64,000 nt of DNA from Rhyacophila brunnea (lineage: Eukaryota > Arthropoda > Insecta > Trichoptera > Rhyacophilidae). Under the pieces are notes generated by a model. It had not been told where the DNA came from. It saw only the letters and a list, made by a program, of their open reading frames with translations, and did not search any database. The DNA is taken from positions 620,001-684,000 of the forward strand of contig JAGYXB010001948.1 of assembly GCA_022495005.1 (NCBI GenBank), written 5' to 3'. How positions within the stretch are numbered: position 1 is the stretch's first letter; each line of letters begins with the position of its first letter. Below are positions 21,126-33,500 of this stretch, in pieces. The translations under genes were made by a program, and so were the position numbers.

Positions 21126-21737
21126 TATGAAACTCTAATTATTTTAAATATGATACCTATGTTGTATTCAGACGGTTAATTATCTCGGAAAGTTAACTTT
21201 ACTGTCAGGCGTGATATTTTTTAACACAGCCAAATTCAAATGTCTGTGAGTAATACATATAACACGTATTACTTGATTCCAATTTTCATCAGATTGTAAT
21301 CTCCAATTAGATAAAAAATCCAATTAAAGATTCTAATCGGATGTATTTGGAATCGAGTAAGACGTTATCAGTGTGGTGCGTTAATAAATTGTAATAACTG
21401 CCTTGTTTATGGAATTGTTCCGAGTAATATCGGTGTTATTTTGAAGCAATACAAATAACGAAAAACGTGTTACGAGTACCATGGTAACTATTTAGAATAG
21501 CCCTGCAGGATAGTCGAATCCCAGTGGATGTAATTTGCATCGGGGAATAAGCACAAGCTCATAGAGCGTGCCACCACTTCTCAAAATTGAACGGGATCGT
21601 CATAGTGGTCAGCAGTTAAAGCGGTAATCTCCGTTTGCTTAAACTCTAAATGGAAACTATGTTAAGTCAATTAATGAATGTATTGTGGTTAAAAACATCA
21701 ATATAAGTATTGTAGGGAAGATAAGAACTTTATTTAT

Positions 21738-22793
21738 TTAAGGGCCCACATGCTCAGCGTAGGTCAAAATGGAGCTTTTATGGTATTTTCAGAGCATAAC
21801 CCTGGACATTCTTTAAACGTTGTAGTTAATCTATTTACTTATATAATTTGGAAGCCTTATTATTCTTTATATTTATTTTAAACATTTGATGACTGCATAA
21901 AGTATTTTTATTACATAAAATAGTATTCTTTTAAACCTCTCGCTCTAATGTTTTAGAATATAGTCATATTTCAGTACATCCATGTGCAGTGGTGTTATTT
22001 ATTTTATTAATTTTTAAACGCATTTACAAAACCATTAGTAAAATTAATGTTAACATTATATTATAGTGACATATTTACGATAAAAAATTATAATCAATAA
22101 TCTTTGTGATCCATAATTTGACAAGAATAAGGCATTTTATTATTCAAAAATGGGCACGATTAACACATTTGAAGATTATTATAAAGACACTGATCATAAG
22201 CTATGTCTTTGATGACTATAAATGAAGTAGGGAGAAAGATCATGTTAACATTATTAGCCATTATATGTCATTATTATAAAGCAAACATTATTCGTAGGAT
22301 GTTTATCACATTTGAGTGGTCAAAGACATAGCTTATAATCAGTATCTTTAGAATCATGTTCAAATGTGTTAATCGTGCCCATTTTTCAATAATAAAATAC
22401 CTAATTCTTGTCAAATTTGGGATCACAAAGATTATTAAATATAATTTTTTATCGTAAATATGTCACTATATAATGTTAACATTAATTTTACTAATGGTTT
22501 TGTAAATGCGTTTAAAAATTAATAAATCGAAAATATTTTAACACCACTGCACATGGACGTACTGAAATATGACTATATTCTAAAACATTAGAGCGAGAGG
22601 TTTAAAGAATACTATTTTATGTAATAAAAATACTTTATGCAGTCATCAAATGTTTAAAATAAATATAAAGGATAACAAGGCTTCAAAATTATATAAATAG
22701 ATTATCTATAACGTTTAAGGAATGTCCAGGGTTATGCTCTGAAAATACTATAAAAGCTCCATTTTGACCTACGCTGAGCATGTGGGCCGTTAA
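21738..22793. mobile_element. TTAA-flanked long fold-back element 1 (1056 bp)
   Basis: Left end TTAA-GGGCCCACATGCTCAG and right end, reverse-complemented, TTAA-CGGCCCACATGCTCAG. The two halves are near reverse complements over their whole length (about 500 bp arms meeting near 22265). No coding frame. TTAA at both ends fits a piggyBac- or Kolobok-like mobiliser; class is inference. Confidence 0.85.
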
Positions 22794-22799
22794 ACGGTT

Positions 22800-25590
22800 G
22801 TGACCAAAGTACAAACATTCCCATACTATTAAGTTAAAAAAATGTTATTTGATTACCGTTAAACTGTCTATGGCCTTGAATACAGAGGAACCGGAAAGAA
22901 ATTGAAAAGTTTTATGAATATTCAATTAATGTTGGTTACCTACATACGTTATGTCATTTTTTTCGATCGCGGAGAGACAAGATTTTATATAAGTATATTA
23001 TTATTTTTAAGCTAACCCAATTTATTGTGTTATATCACTCACGTTGCCGTAAAGTTTATATGGGCAACGAGAATCGGTATTATGGTTAGTATGAACCGTG
23101 CAGTCAATCGTACGTGATATACCTGCGAGTGTTGTTATAAACAATAATAAAAAAACTTTGTTAAATTTAAAAAAATATTGTGATTATTTTTAGTAGGCGC
23201 AGTCAGCCTTTATACTAGTAAGTGACTATTTGTATTTTTTTTTTATTTTGAATGATGTACATAATATAGTATAGCCTTTTTATAAGTTTGAACAAGATCT
23301 AAGTTTTAAAACAATTGGTGATTTCCCAATTTTTTTAGTATAGTTGAATGGGTAACACTGACGCTTGGTAGTCTAAAGAAGATATCGGCCTGTTTTGATG
23401 TTTTTTTTTTTAATAATATTTACTGATATCTGCGATTTGTTGTGATGGATCACCACACAAAATATTTTAAACGGTTCACCGTGTATAAAATTTGTTATAC
23501 GATTGTAACGTATGTTGTGTAGGTATATCTCAGCAAAGTACTGATAAATAAATCCGTCAAAATAAAACTGTACTATTTACTATAAAAAATGAATTTATAA
23601 TGCAAAATAACTTGCAGCAAATTTAATCATCAGCCTTAGTAAACTGGTTTCAGCATCAGTTTTATATTATTGAGGCTCAATATATTATAACGAATATGAT
23701 TATCTGCATACATTATCTTCAGACCATCCTTATGCTTTAAACTAAACGCATTTGTCTAAAAAAGTTTAAGTATTTTATTACGACTAATAAATTATTAAAT
23801 TTATTGGTTATCATGTAACAGATAAAAATGTTATCTCGGTTCGCGTATGATCTATGATAGGTCAGGGATTCTTAGCTGGATGGATAGAATTCATACGTAC
23901 TTTTATCAACTAATATGTAAAAAAAAACAAGACAAGAGCTCAAAGGGTTGACCGATTATAGTACAATAAGTCTGTTACGATTTGTCCCTATGGAGGTCCA
24001 CATTAAGTCCTGTATTTCAATGAACCATATGATTTACTAAAGCGGAAGTGATTTCGCATTGCAGATTAATTTGTAATAAGTTCACACTGTTGTTTTTGAT
24101 ATTTATATGCCTGCGCTGCACTGAAATACAACCATGTTACAAATTTTATGCAATGCATCATCATTATTTCGATAACCGTTCACAATATAATCATTCAGTC
24201 ATACGTGTAGTACTGTGGTATAATAAACGTCAAAACAAGCCGGCATCTTAATATTACGCTAAAATCTTTCAACGTTAGGTATTACTTCACATACAATTAT
24301 TATTTCTACACCCGCAATTAAACAGATTCGTATAAATTTGGATGTGCAGCTAATTGATCGCCGATGAAAAATAACCGGAATTGTTTTATCATTTTTTCTT
24401 TATTCTAACCATAGAGAACATTTTTCAGCAGTTAATAAAAAGAATAATCTACCAGCGTAACTCGATAGACTGTACACTCGAATTGTTGAAAATTATAAAG
24501 GGGACAATCTAATGAAATACGTTGTCAAAATAATAAATATTGTTTTGGAGGTAATGTCAGTGAAAATTATTTTTCTTCAATATCGCAGTGAATGGGTAAT
24601 TAGGAATCTCCATAAAGTGTCGTAAAACAAAAAGGTCAAACGAATCCCTTATATAGAAAAATACAAACTTATAATGAATAGGTATATATTACCATACTTT
24701 TATGACGTGTACAATATATTAATTATATAAATGTATTTTTTGTGATTCTTAAATTTTCCATATCCCCAGTTCTCTGTTGTACATAATGTAATCTAAAGTA
24801 GGTCTAAGTTTTACATTAACTACCTAATAAAAAAAAAATAGTAGAAGAATAGGTAATTTAAAAAAATATCAATTATTAAAATCACGAAATAATGATAACT
24901 AATTACATACTGACGAATTTGAAGTTTATAGATTTAAAAAATTCACAACAATATAGTATATGGTCATATTGTATTGGGTAGGAAAAATAAAAAAAAACCC
25001 ACAATAAGTTATTATTGCTGATGTGAAACATTTCATGTTGACAGGAAAACAAATCAGTTTTTCTGAAAAGAGAGATTGTCAAATTTTGCAGTTTGAAAAA
25101 TACACATAGGTACTAATTTTGCGCTTATAAATAAATTAATTAAAGATCAGATATACATATGCGTGTATTATAGCCATGTAGGTAGTTAGCTGGAATGATT
25201 GAAACATAATTAAATTATTATTCTTTTCAGCGAGCTTAATCACAAGTGTCTATATTTATATTAATTTATAAATAACACATGGCTATTAGAATGAGACATA
25301 ATAAAGCTTTTTACCATTATTAAGAATGCCTTGAATAAACCTAAAAAAATAAAAATAGAAAAATAGTGAAAGTACAGTAGATTAATAATAACATATTACA
25401 ATTGTATTATTTGATAATGTCAGAAACATAAAAGTTTTCATTTGAAAAAAAAAGATGAATAAGATATTATAAAAACAGACTGAATATTCAACAAAAACTT
25501 TCATTTAAAGCATGGAGTATTGAACATGGCAATACCATTTGAAAAGGAATGAATCCCTGGTATTGAAGAATGCATTGATAAGTTTGATTT
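22800..25590. other. AT-rich intergenic sequence
   Basis: No transposon ends, domains or RNA genes seen. The frame at 24048-24251 has no recognisable content. Confidence 0.45.
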
Positions 25591-25688
25591 GATGTGACAT
25601 GGATCACAATGTCTAGTGGGGAGACGAAACGGGATCATACCCAAGAGTTAGGGCCAGCAAAACGTTTAGAAATTTATAGCTTTAAGGT

Positions 25689-26045
25689 CAGGGCTCGAAA
25701 TGGACCGGAACGCACCGAAGCGCCGTTCCGGTTCATAAAATCTCCAAAATCATCGTTCCGTCTCGTGGAAATATTAATTTGACTGTCTGAGCTAGATATA
25801 GATATTATAATAAAAAAACGAAGACACTTATTATTAATATTAATACTATCGACCGAAGGTACTTGATGGAATTCGGGTCGCAAAAAATGACACAAATGGA
25901 ATAGTACCAAACTTAAATCTATTAGAACACTTATTTTTATAAAATACATATACAATTAATATACTTAGTATTATACTCATATAGTTAACATTTTCGTAAA
26001 ATTATCGAGCGCTCCGGTTTGTAAAAAAATCTATTTCGAGCGCTG
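25689..26045. mobile_element. hAT-type MITE, 357 bp, with 8-bp TSD
   Basis: Left CAGGGCTCGAAATGGA and right (reverse-complemented) CAGCGCTCGAAATAGA are inverted. Flanks tttaaggt (25681-25688) and tttaatgt (26046-26053) are an 8-bp duplication matching 7/8. Subterminal ccggaacg/cgttccgg palindromes. No transposase. Confidence 0.82.
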
Positions 26046-26053
26046 TTTAATGT

Positions 26054-27015
26054 TAACCAAAAGATCAGCTGTTTTTCGCCTAAATTTAGCGTGGATTGAT
26101 CATATAACTTTTAACTAATTACTGCATTCTTTATAATGTTATTATTTATTTATAAAATGTATGTCTAATAATATACAGACAATAAAATTATACTCAACAT
26201 TAAAATCATACATGCATGCATAATATACATTAAATTAGCTGTAAAATAAAGTATATACATATTACGCTTAGACAAAGAGTGCATAATTGGAAGTCAAGAT
26301 ATAATTAAACTATAAATCCATAAATACCTTGTTACGTCTTTTGAATTAGAAAGTGGTTTTGGAAATTACTAGCACCACAGCCGAAAAATGTGTACCGAAC
26401 GATTACATTTTATGAGCAAAAGAATTCGTCAGTTTAAAATTTATTCTGATAATATGTAATAAGGATGTAGTTATTATTTAAAATTTTACCTATAGGAAGT
26501 TTTTTTTTTTTTACATCAATGTAAATTTTGTAAATAGTGTAGGGAACAGAAACAATGCCGTTTTATTTAAACAAAATTTAAAATGCGTACGTAAAATATC
26601 GGTAAAAATACGATACACATAGGTACCTGATTAAATATTATCTATTCTGTAATATAAATCGTTTTGTTATTGTCATTGATGGTATCGATCTGAAATCTTC
26701 ACCTATTGATTCAGTTGAATTTCGAGAAAATGCTTTCGATGTCTGATGTTTATATTTATAACGGTTTATTAGAAACATTATAATATACGTACCATGTATG
26801 TACTTTAATTAATGATCACTGTTAAATTGTATGTTAAGCTAACTTAACCTAACGGAATACTGCTGTACGTCTTAAAATATACACGCATCGTAAATATATC
26901 ATTATCATAATATCTAAAGACATTGTATTTAGAAATAACTAATAATTACGTGTTTAGTTTTTAGTTTTTATTACTAGGTATTTACTTATTCCACAATAAA
27001 TTATTATGATCCTCA
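26054..27015. other. AT-rich sequence upstream of SDR-B
   Basis: Nothing coding or repetitive with defined ends was recognised. Confidence 0.4.
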
Positions 27016-27020
27016 GACCA

Positions 27021-27280
27021 GTTCGCACCGTGAGTGTAAAACCAAGGCATCTGCAAATTTTTCAATTTTGAGATTAAATGCAAAACAACTGCAAAAGTCG
27101 TGAACTTGATAATGTAAAAGTGAAGTAACTGAAAGAACATGAAATATAATGTAGATATAAACCAAATATTATGGGTTTTTTTAGAAACTCTATTTCTCCT
27201 AACAAAACGAAGACTTCAAACCATAATAAAAATATCCAAAATATGTATTTGTCCTTGGTTTTACAGCCACGGTGCGAGTT
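27021..27280. mobile_element. TIR element (about 260 bp) upstream of SDR-B
   Basis: Left GTTCGCACCGTGAGTGTAAA-ACCAAGG; right, reverse-complemented, ACTCGCACCGTGGCTGTAAA-ACCAAGG. About 25 bp of terminal inverted repeat with few mismatches. No target duplication was settled. It ends 260 bp before the SDR-B start. Confidence 0.7.
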
Positions 27281-27539
27281 ATATCCTGACGGAATAATTA
27301 ATTGATATCAATTATTGGATTTGACGTTTGTTTATTGTATCAGTATAAACCAAATATTATCATTTATCATATTATTGTAAAGTTATTTAGGATATTTTGG
27401 ATTATTTTGGATAACTTTAGAATTGAATAGTTTTTTGAACACCTCACCTTTTTTAAAACTTGTTGTCAATATAATTAAATTAAACAAGATTTTTATTGTT
27501 ATTGAAGGTCCACCAGAAATAAATTGAAAGTCTATCAGG

Positions 27540-30500
27540 ATGATCATCGTGCTGATCGTCTGTGTTTGCTTGATTATTCTGATAGTCACAGCATTATTGT
27601 TGGTAGCCCTGAAGATGATTCTTAAACTCGGAATACGGACATATAAAGGCACTGAGAGATTAGACGGAAAGACTTTTGTTGTAACTGGAGCTAATTCAGG
27701 TAAAGTGATATGCTGCAGCGCCCGGTAACCTATGCCACTTTGATTTTTGATGGCACGCCTCGAATGTGACGATTTATTAAAATTTTCGGTAGTTACTTTA
27801 AAAACTGTACCGTAATATTATGTGATGATACACTTTTGAACATTGAGTACGTAACTATGTTGATTTAGAGTTCATTAAGGGGGGACATGCTCGTCGAAGG
27901 TCAAAATTGAGTTTTTATTGTATTTTCAAACCATGATCCTGGACACTCCTTAAACGTTGTAGATAATCTATTTATAATTTTGAAGCCTTATTATCCTTTA
28001 TAGTTATTTTAAACATTTGATGACTGCATAAAGTATTTTGTTACATAAAATAGTATTCTTTTAAACCTCTCGCTCTAATGTTTTAGAATATAGTCATATT
28101 TCGGTACATAACTGTGCAGTGGTGTTAAGATTTTTACATTTATTAATTTTTAAACGCATTTATAAAACCATTAGTATAATTTATTACGAGATAATTTTTG
28201 TAAAATATTCACGATAAAAATTATTTTGATAATCTCTGTGATCCCAAATTTGACAAGAATTAGGCATTTTATTATTCAAAAAATCGGCAAAATAACCACA
28301 TTTGAAGATGATTCTAAAGATATTTATTATAAACTATGTCTTTGACCATTCAAGTGTGATAAAAATCTTATGAATAATGATTGCTTTATAATAAATATTG
28401 ACCTAAGAATAAGGTAGTGTTTTTTTGAAATACGCCATTTCTTTTGTCATTCCCTAGTGGTTAAGCTACAACACACGGCCGTAGCCATAAAATGACAAAC
28501 TATAATTAAAGTAGGGAGTAAAATTATGTTAACGCGCGTGTTTGAACATGTACCTAACCGAATTTTTTTTTATTTTTTTTTAACGGTACATGTTCAAACA
28601 CGCGCGTCAATATCATTTTACTCCCTACTTCAATTATAGTTTGTCAATTTATGGCTACGGCCGTATGTTGTAGCTTAACTACTGGGGAATGACAAAAGAA
28701 ATGGCGTATTTCAAAAAAACACTACCTTGTTCTTAGGTCAATAATTATTATTAAGCAATCATTATTCATAAGATGTTTATCACACTTGAATAGTCAAAAA
28801 CATAGCGTATAATAAATATCTTTAGAATCATCTTGAAATGTGTTAATCTTGCCGATTTTTTGAATAATAAAATGCCTAATTCTTGTCAAATTTGGGATCA
28901 CAGATTATCAATATAATTTTTTATCGTGAATATTTTACAAAAATTATCTCGTAATAAATTATGCTAATGGTTTTATAAATGCGTTTAAAAATTAATAAAT
29001 GTAAAAAATCTTAACACCACTGCACAGCTATGTACCGAAATATGACTATATTCTAAAACATTAGAGCGAGAGGTTTAAAAGAATACCATTTTATGTAACA
29101 AAAATACTTTATGCAGTCATCAAATGTTTAAAATAACTATAAAGGATAATAAGGCTTCAAAATTATATAAATAGATTATCTACAACGTTTAAGGAGGGTC
29201 CAGGATCATGGTTTGAAAATACAATAAAAACTCAATTTTGACCTTCGACGAGCATGTCCCCCCTTAAATAATTAAACAACTCTGAAATTTGGAAATTAAA
29301 CTTCAAAACTGCCAATGATGAAATTATGAAAAACGAAGACAATTAATTATCTTGACATGATATCCAATACGTGGAATGAACTTCCAGACAGATTTCATTG
29401 TATGAAAAAAGTCGCATTCGCTCTTTCAAGTGTTTTCGGTATAACGTACTACTGTGAGCAAATATTCTCGGTTATGAAAAAAAATATTATAAACCCATAT
29501 CGAAATCGTTTAACTGAAAAAAAAATCGGATATGTGCATAAAATTAAAAACTTTAAACTATTAACCATTGAGGTATTATTTTCTAAAATTGAACCTCAAA
29601 AGATGTTTTTTGATGGAATTTGTATGATGTTTTTATGCGTGTATTATTATAGTCAAATGTATTATTATAGCCAAATTACAATAGATTTACTAGTTTTATT
29701 TCAGTGGCACGTTGAGTGTCCAGTACTTTGAATTACCTGTTTTGTGGAACGCCAATGCATTTGGGTTGCCGACCGCTGTGCTATAGAAACATCAGGAGAG
29801 TCTCCACCTTGACTGTCATCTTATTTCAATCGACAGGATTCTGGCATACAGCAAGGCTATTCCAAGATATCACTTAATTAGAGAAAAGTGAAAAACGTGC
29901 TTTGTCGTATCCGAGAGTCAATTTTCTCGGGATATGAACAGTGGGGTGTGACGGTATTTAATATGGGCCCGCACAGCCGCGCTACTGGTTAGAGCAAGAT
30001 AGAGGACGACAATTTATTACATCTTCGGATGTGGTGATTTGAAAGCGTCATCGCACCACGTGTCAAGCTAGAGTTTTCGCATTACACGCCTGTAAGATGA
30101 CAAATATCATTGATTACGCGAAATATGTTTAATAAATTGCAAAGTCAATTTATTTGTATATTGTCGAATATTATAATATAATAAATTTTAATGCCACAAC
30201 AATAATTACTAGTTGGTAGGTATATAGCACACATATAATTCCAGTTTTTTTGTTCGGTTAAAGGTTAAAAAAACATTAAATTGAGAAAATAAAAATATAC
30301 AATGGGATGGCGCACACGCCAAGCTAAAGCTTGCAGTTGTCTCTTGTACAGAATTAACCCGAGTGGTATTCGTGTTATTTCGGATCAAAATAAATAAGGG
30401 TGTAACTAGTTGGAATAGCCTTAGTAGAAGGCCATATACAGGTTCTATCTGACTGATATTGAAATACCTTAGAAATTTAATAATATACTTTGTAAGTGTA

Positions 30501-33500
30501 ATTTGGTATACGTATGCGTTCCACTTGACCAAACTTATAAAAAAATGGAATATATTGGTGTAATGTTTATAGGGATCGGACTGGAGTCAGTAAAAGATTT
30601 TGCAAGAAGAGGGGCTAAAGTTGTAATGGTTTGTAGAGATATGGATAAAGCCGAACATATAAGAAAACGTATTCTATATGAGACTGGAAGTACGAATATG
30701 TCCGTAAGTATTTTTTCCCTTCTCAATTCAAACAAAAGATGAAAGATTTTATTTATAATCTATAAATTCACAAAAATTTTCATCAACTTATAAGTAAAGA
30801 ATAATTAAAACAAGAAATTCAAATTCAAAAAGATTCGATTATATTATCATGATTGAGTTTTTAAATATTACTACACACTTTTAATTACACCAAATTGTCG
30901 ATGTACCTATTACGTAAGTAGAATGTTTCAGAAGATGTTTAAAACCTAAAATTTATTTAATAAAATTCAAGTAATTCAGTAACTAGTAAGTATAACTAGT
31001 ACTACAGTAAGTAGTATTTAATTTACTGGTGGTTTACATAATATAATTATCAGCCATTTATTAACTGATATTTTTTAATACCGATTTGAAGCTTCGTATA
31101 AAGAAGATAAAGTCGTTGTACTTAGTAAATTAATGTAGATAAATGGACTCTGCTTGTGTGCACGGAAAATGTTACGCATAATAACGGGAGGTGCCGCAGG
31201 AATGATGGTATTAAATAATATTGTTTGAAATTTTAGTTGGTGCACGTGGACTTTTCCGATTTGTCCAGCGTGAGAAAGTGCGCCAAAGAGATCTTGGACA
31301 GAGAACCCAGGATTGACGTATTACTGAACAACGCAGGTGCTGCTGGGGTGGGTTTGAGAAAGACAGTCGATGGACTGGAACACCTGATGCAAACAAATCA
31401 TTTTGGACCTTTCCTATTAACAAATCTTCTTCTTGGTTAGTTGTCTTCCTTCTTTTTTTAACGATGTAGTTCTATATTTTCCTTTTCAAAATGATCCGAT
31501 TGGAGATTTTAATCGGATGCATTTGGAATCAAGTACGACCCTGCGTTGACGCACGCCAATTGCAGTGTCATGTGTCTGAGGCCTTACTGATACTTTACAT
31601 TTTAAAGTGTTTTAATATGTTTTATAGATGTGCCTAGTGATATAAATCTATCAATATATATATAAAACAAAGTCGAGTTAGTTACACCATTTATAACTCA
31701 AGAACGGCTGGACCGATTTTTATGATCTTTGATTTGTTGGATTTGCCTCCGCCACGAATAGCAGAATAACTATTAAAACATCGGATAAATCACGGAAAAA
31801 ATAAATTATGAAGAAAATTCATTTTCTCATACATTTTGTATGGAACGGCTTTTGACTGATATCGATGAATTTGAACGATAAACCTCGCACATTTGAAAAG
31901 TAAGAAAATCACAAAAAAAAATCCGTATACAACGCCATCTCTGATACATGACAGAAACAATAAATAAGAAACAAACAAACAAAAGAAAGAATGATAGTCG
32001 AAATGTATAACTGTTAATGGTGTAGTATGCCCAACATTTCGTGCTTCATGTCAACAGCTCAATTTGCTTGAAAACGATACACATCAGACACGCACATTAT
32101 TTGCTATCATTATTTCAACATTCTTCCCATCGAATCCACCTGAACTGTGGAACAAGTACAAGGATGACATGTCAGAATACATTTTACATCGAATTCATGT
32201 CAGTTCAGGGAATCCCGGTCTCGAGGTGAATGAGGAGATACATAACCAGGCTTTGATTATGATCGAATACATGTGTTACGTCATGTGCGGCAGTTTGTTA
32301 GTCAAGTTAGGAATGCCAACGCCACATCGTGGAATGAACGACGCTTTCAATCGAGAATTGGAACGTGAACGTGAATATGATCGAGATGCATTGAACCAAT
32401 CAGTTCGAACGAATGTACCACTGTTGAGCCCCCAACAGAAAGAAGTGTACGATACGTTAATGAAGGCAATTGATAATGGAAATGGTGGCTAATTTTTCCT
32501 CGACGCGCCCGGTGGAACTTCCTCATGTCATTGATTTTGGCTAGTGTTCGTGCGAGATCCGAAAATGCTATAGCAGTTGCTTCTTCTGAGATAGCGGCCA
32601 CGTTGCTAGAAGGATGCCGAACGTCTCATTCAACGTTGAAATTGCCCTTAAACCTTGAAACGACTGAAAAACCGACATGCAATATTGCGAAACACTCAGC
32701 AATGGCCAAAGTTTTGGTAGCAAGTATAATCATCATCTGGGATGAATGCACAATGGCGCACAAGCGCGCATTGAAAGCACTCAAATCGAACTATGAAAGA
32801 TCTGGGCAATGACTCAAGAAGTTTTGGAAGCGCAATGATTCTACTATCTGGCGATTTCCGCTAAACACTACCAGTCATTCCAAGATCGACCGCTGCCGAT
32901 GAAATAAATGCTTGGCTTAAATCATCGACTCTGTGCTGCTATGTGAAGAAACTTCAGCTGACGACAAACATGCGAGTTGCATTGCTAAACGATCCATCTG
33001 CCGAAGACTTCTCCAAGCAATTGCTGACTATCGGTAACGGCGTGTTCCTGTCGATGAATCGAACGGATTGATTTCGTTTCCGCTGAATTTTTGCAATTTC
33101 GTCTCAACTAAGGACGAACTCATCAACAAAGTGTTCCCGAACATCATTGCTGACCACAAAAATCACAATTGGTTGAGTGAACGAGCATTTTTGTGGCAAA
33201 GAACAAAGATGTGGATCACTTAAACTTCATAATTCAAAATAAAATCGTTGGTATACTGCATTCCTTCAAATTTATCGACTGTGTAACAAACAAAGACGAA
33301 GCAACCAACTATCCAACTGAATTTTTAAACTCATTGGATCTGCTTGGCTTACCACCGCACAATTTACAACTGAAGATTGGCTCGGTAGTCATCATGCTTT
33401 GAAATCTGAACCAACCAAAACTGTGTAACGGAACGCGTTTGGTGGTGAGAAAACTCATGGGCAATGTGATTCACGCGACGATAATCAAAGGAATGTTCAA

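Noticed and set aside
30209..30532. 107-codon - strand frame in SDR-B intron 1
   Set aside because: AT-driven frame with no domain, antisense to the intron.
32064..32492. Host Pif1 helicase gene
   Set aside because: Frame breaks, Helitron termini on both sides and the parallel copy at 49 kb show it is transposon-derived.
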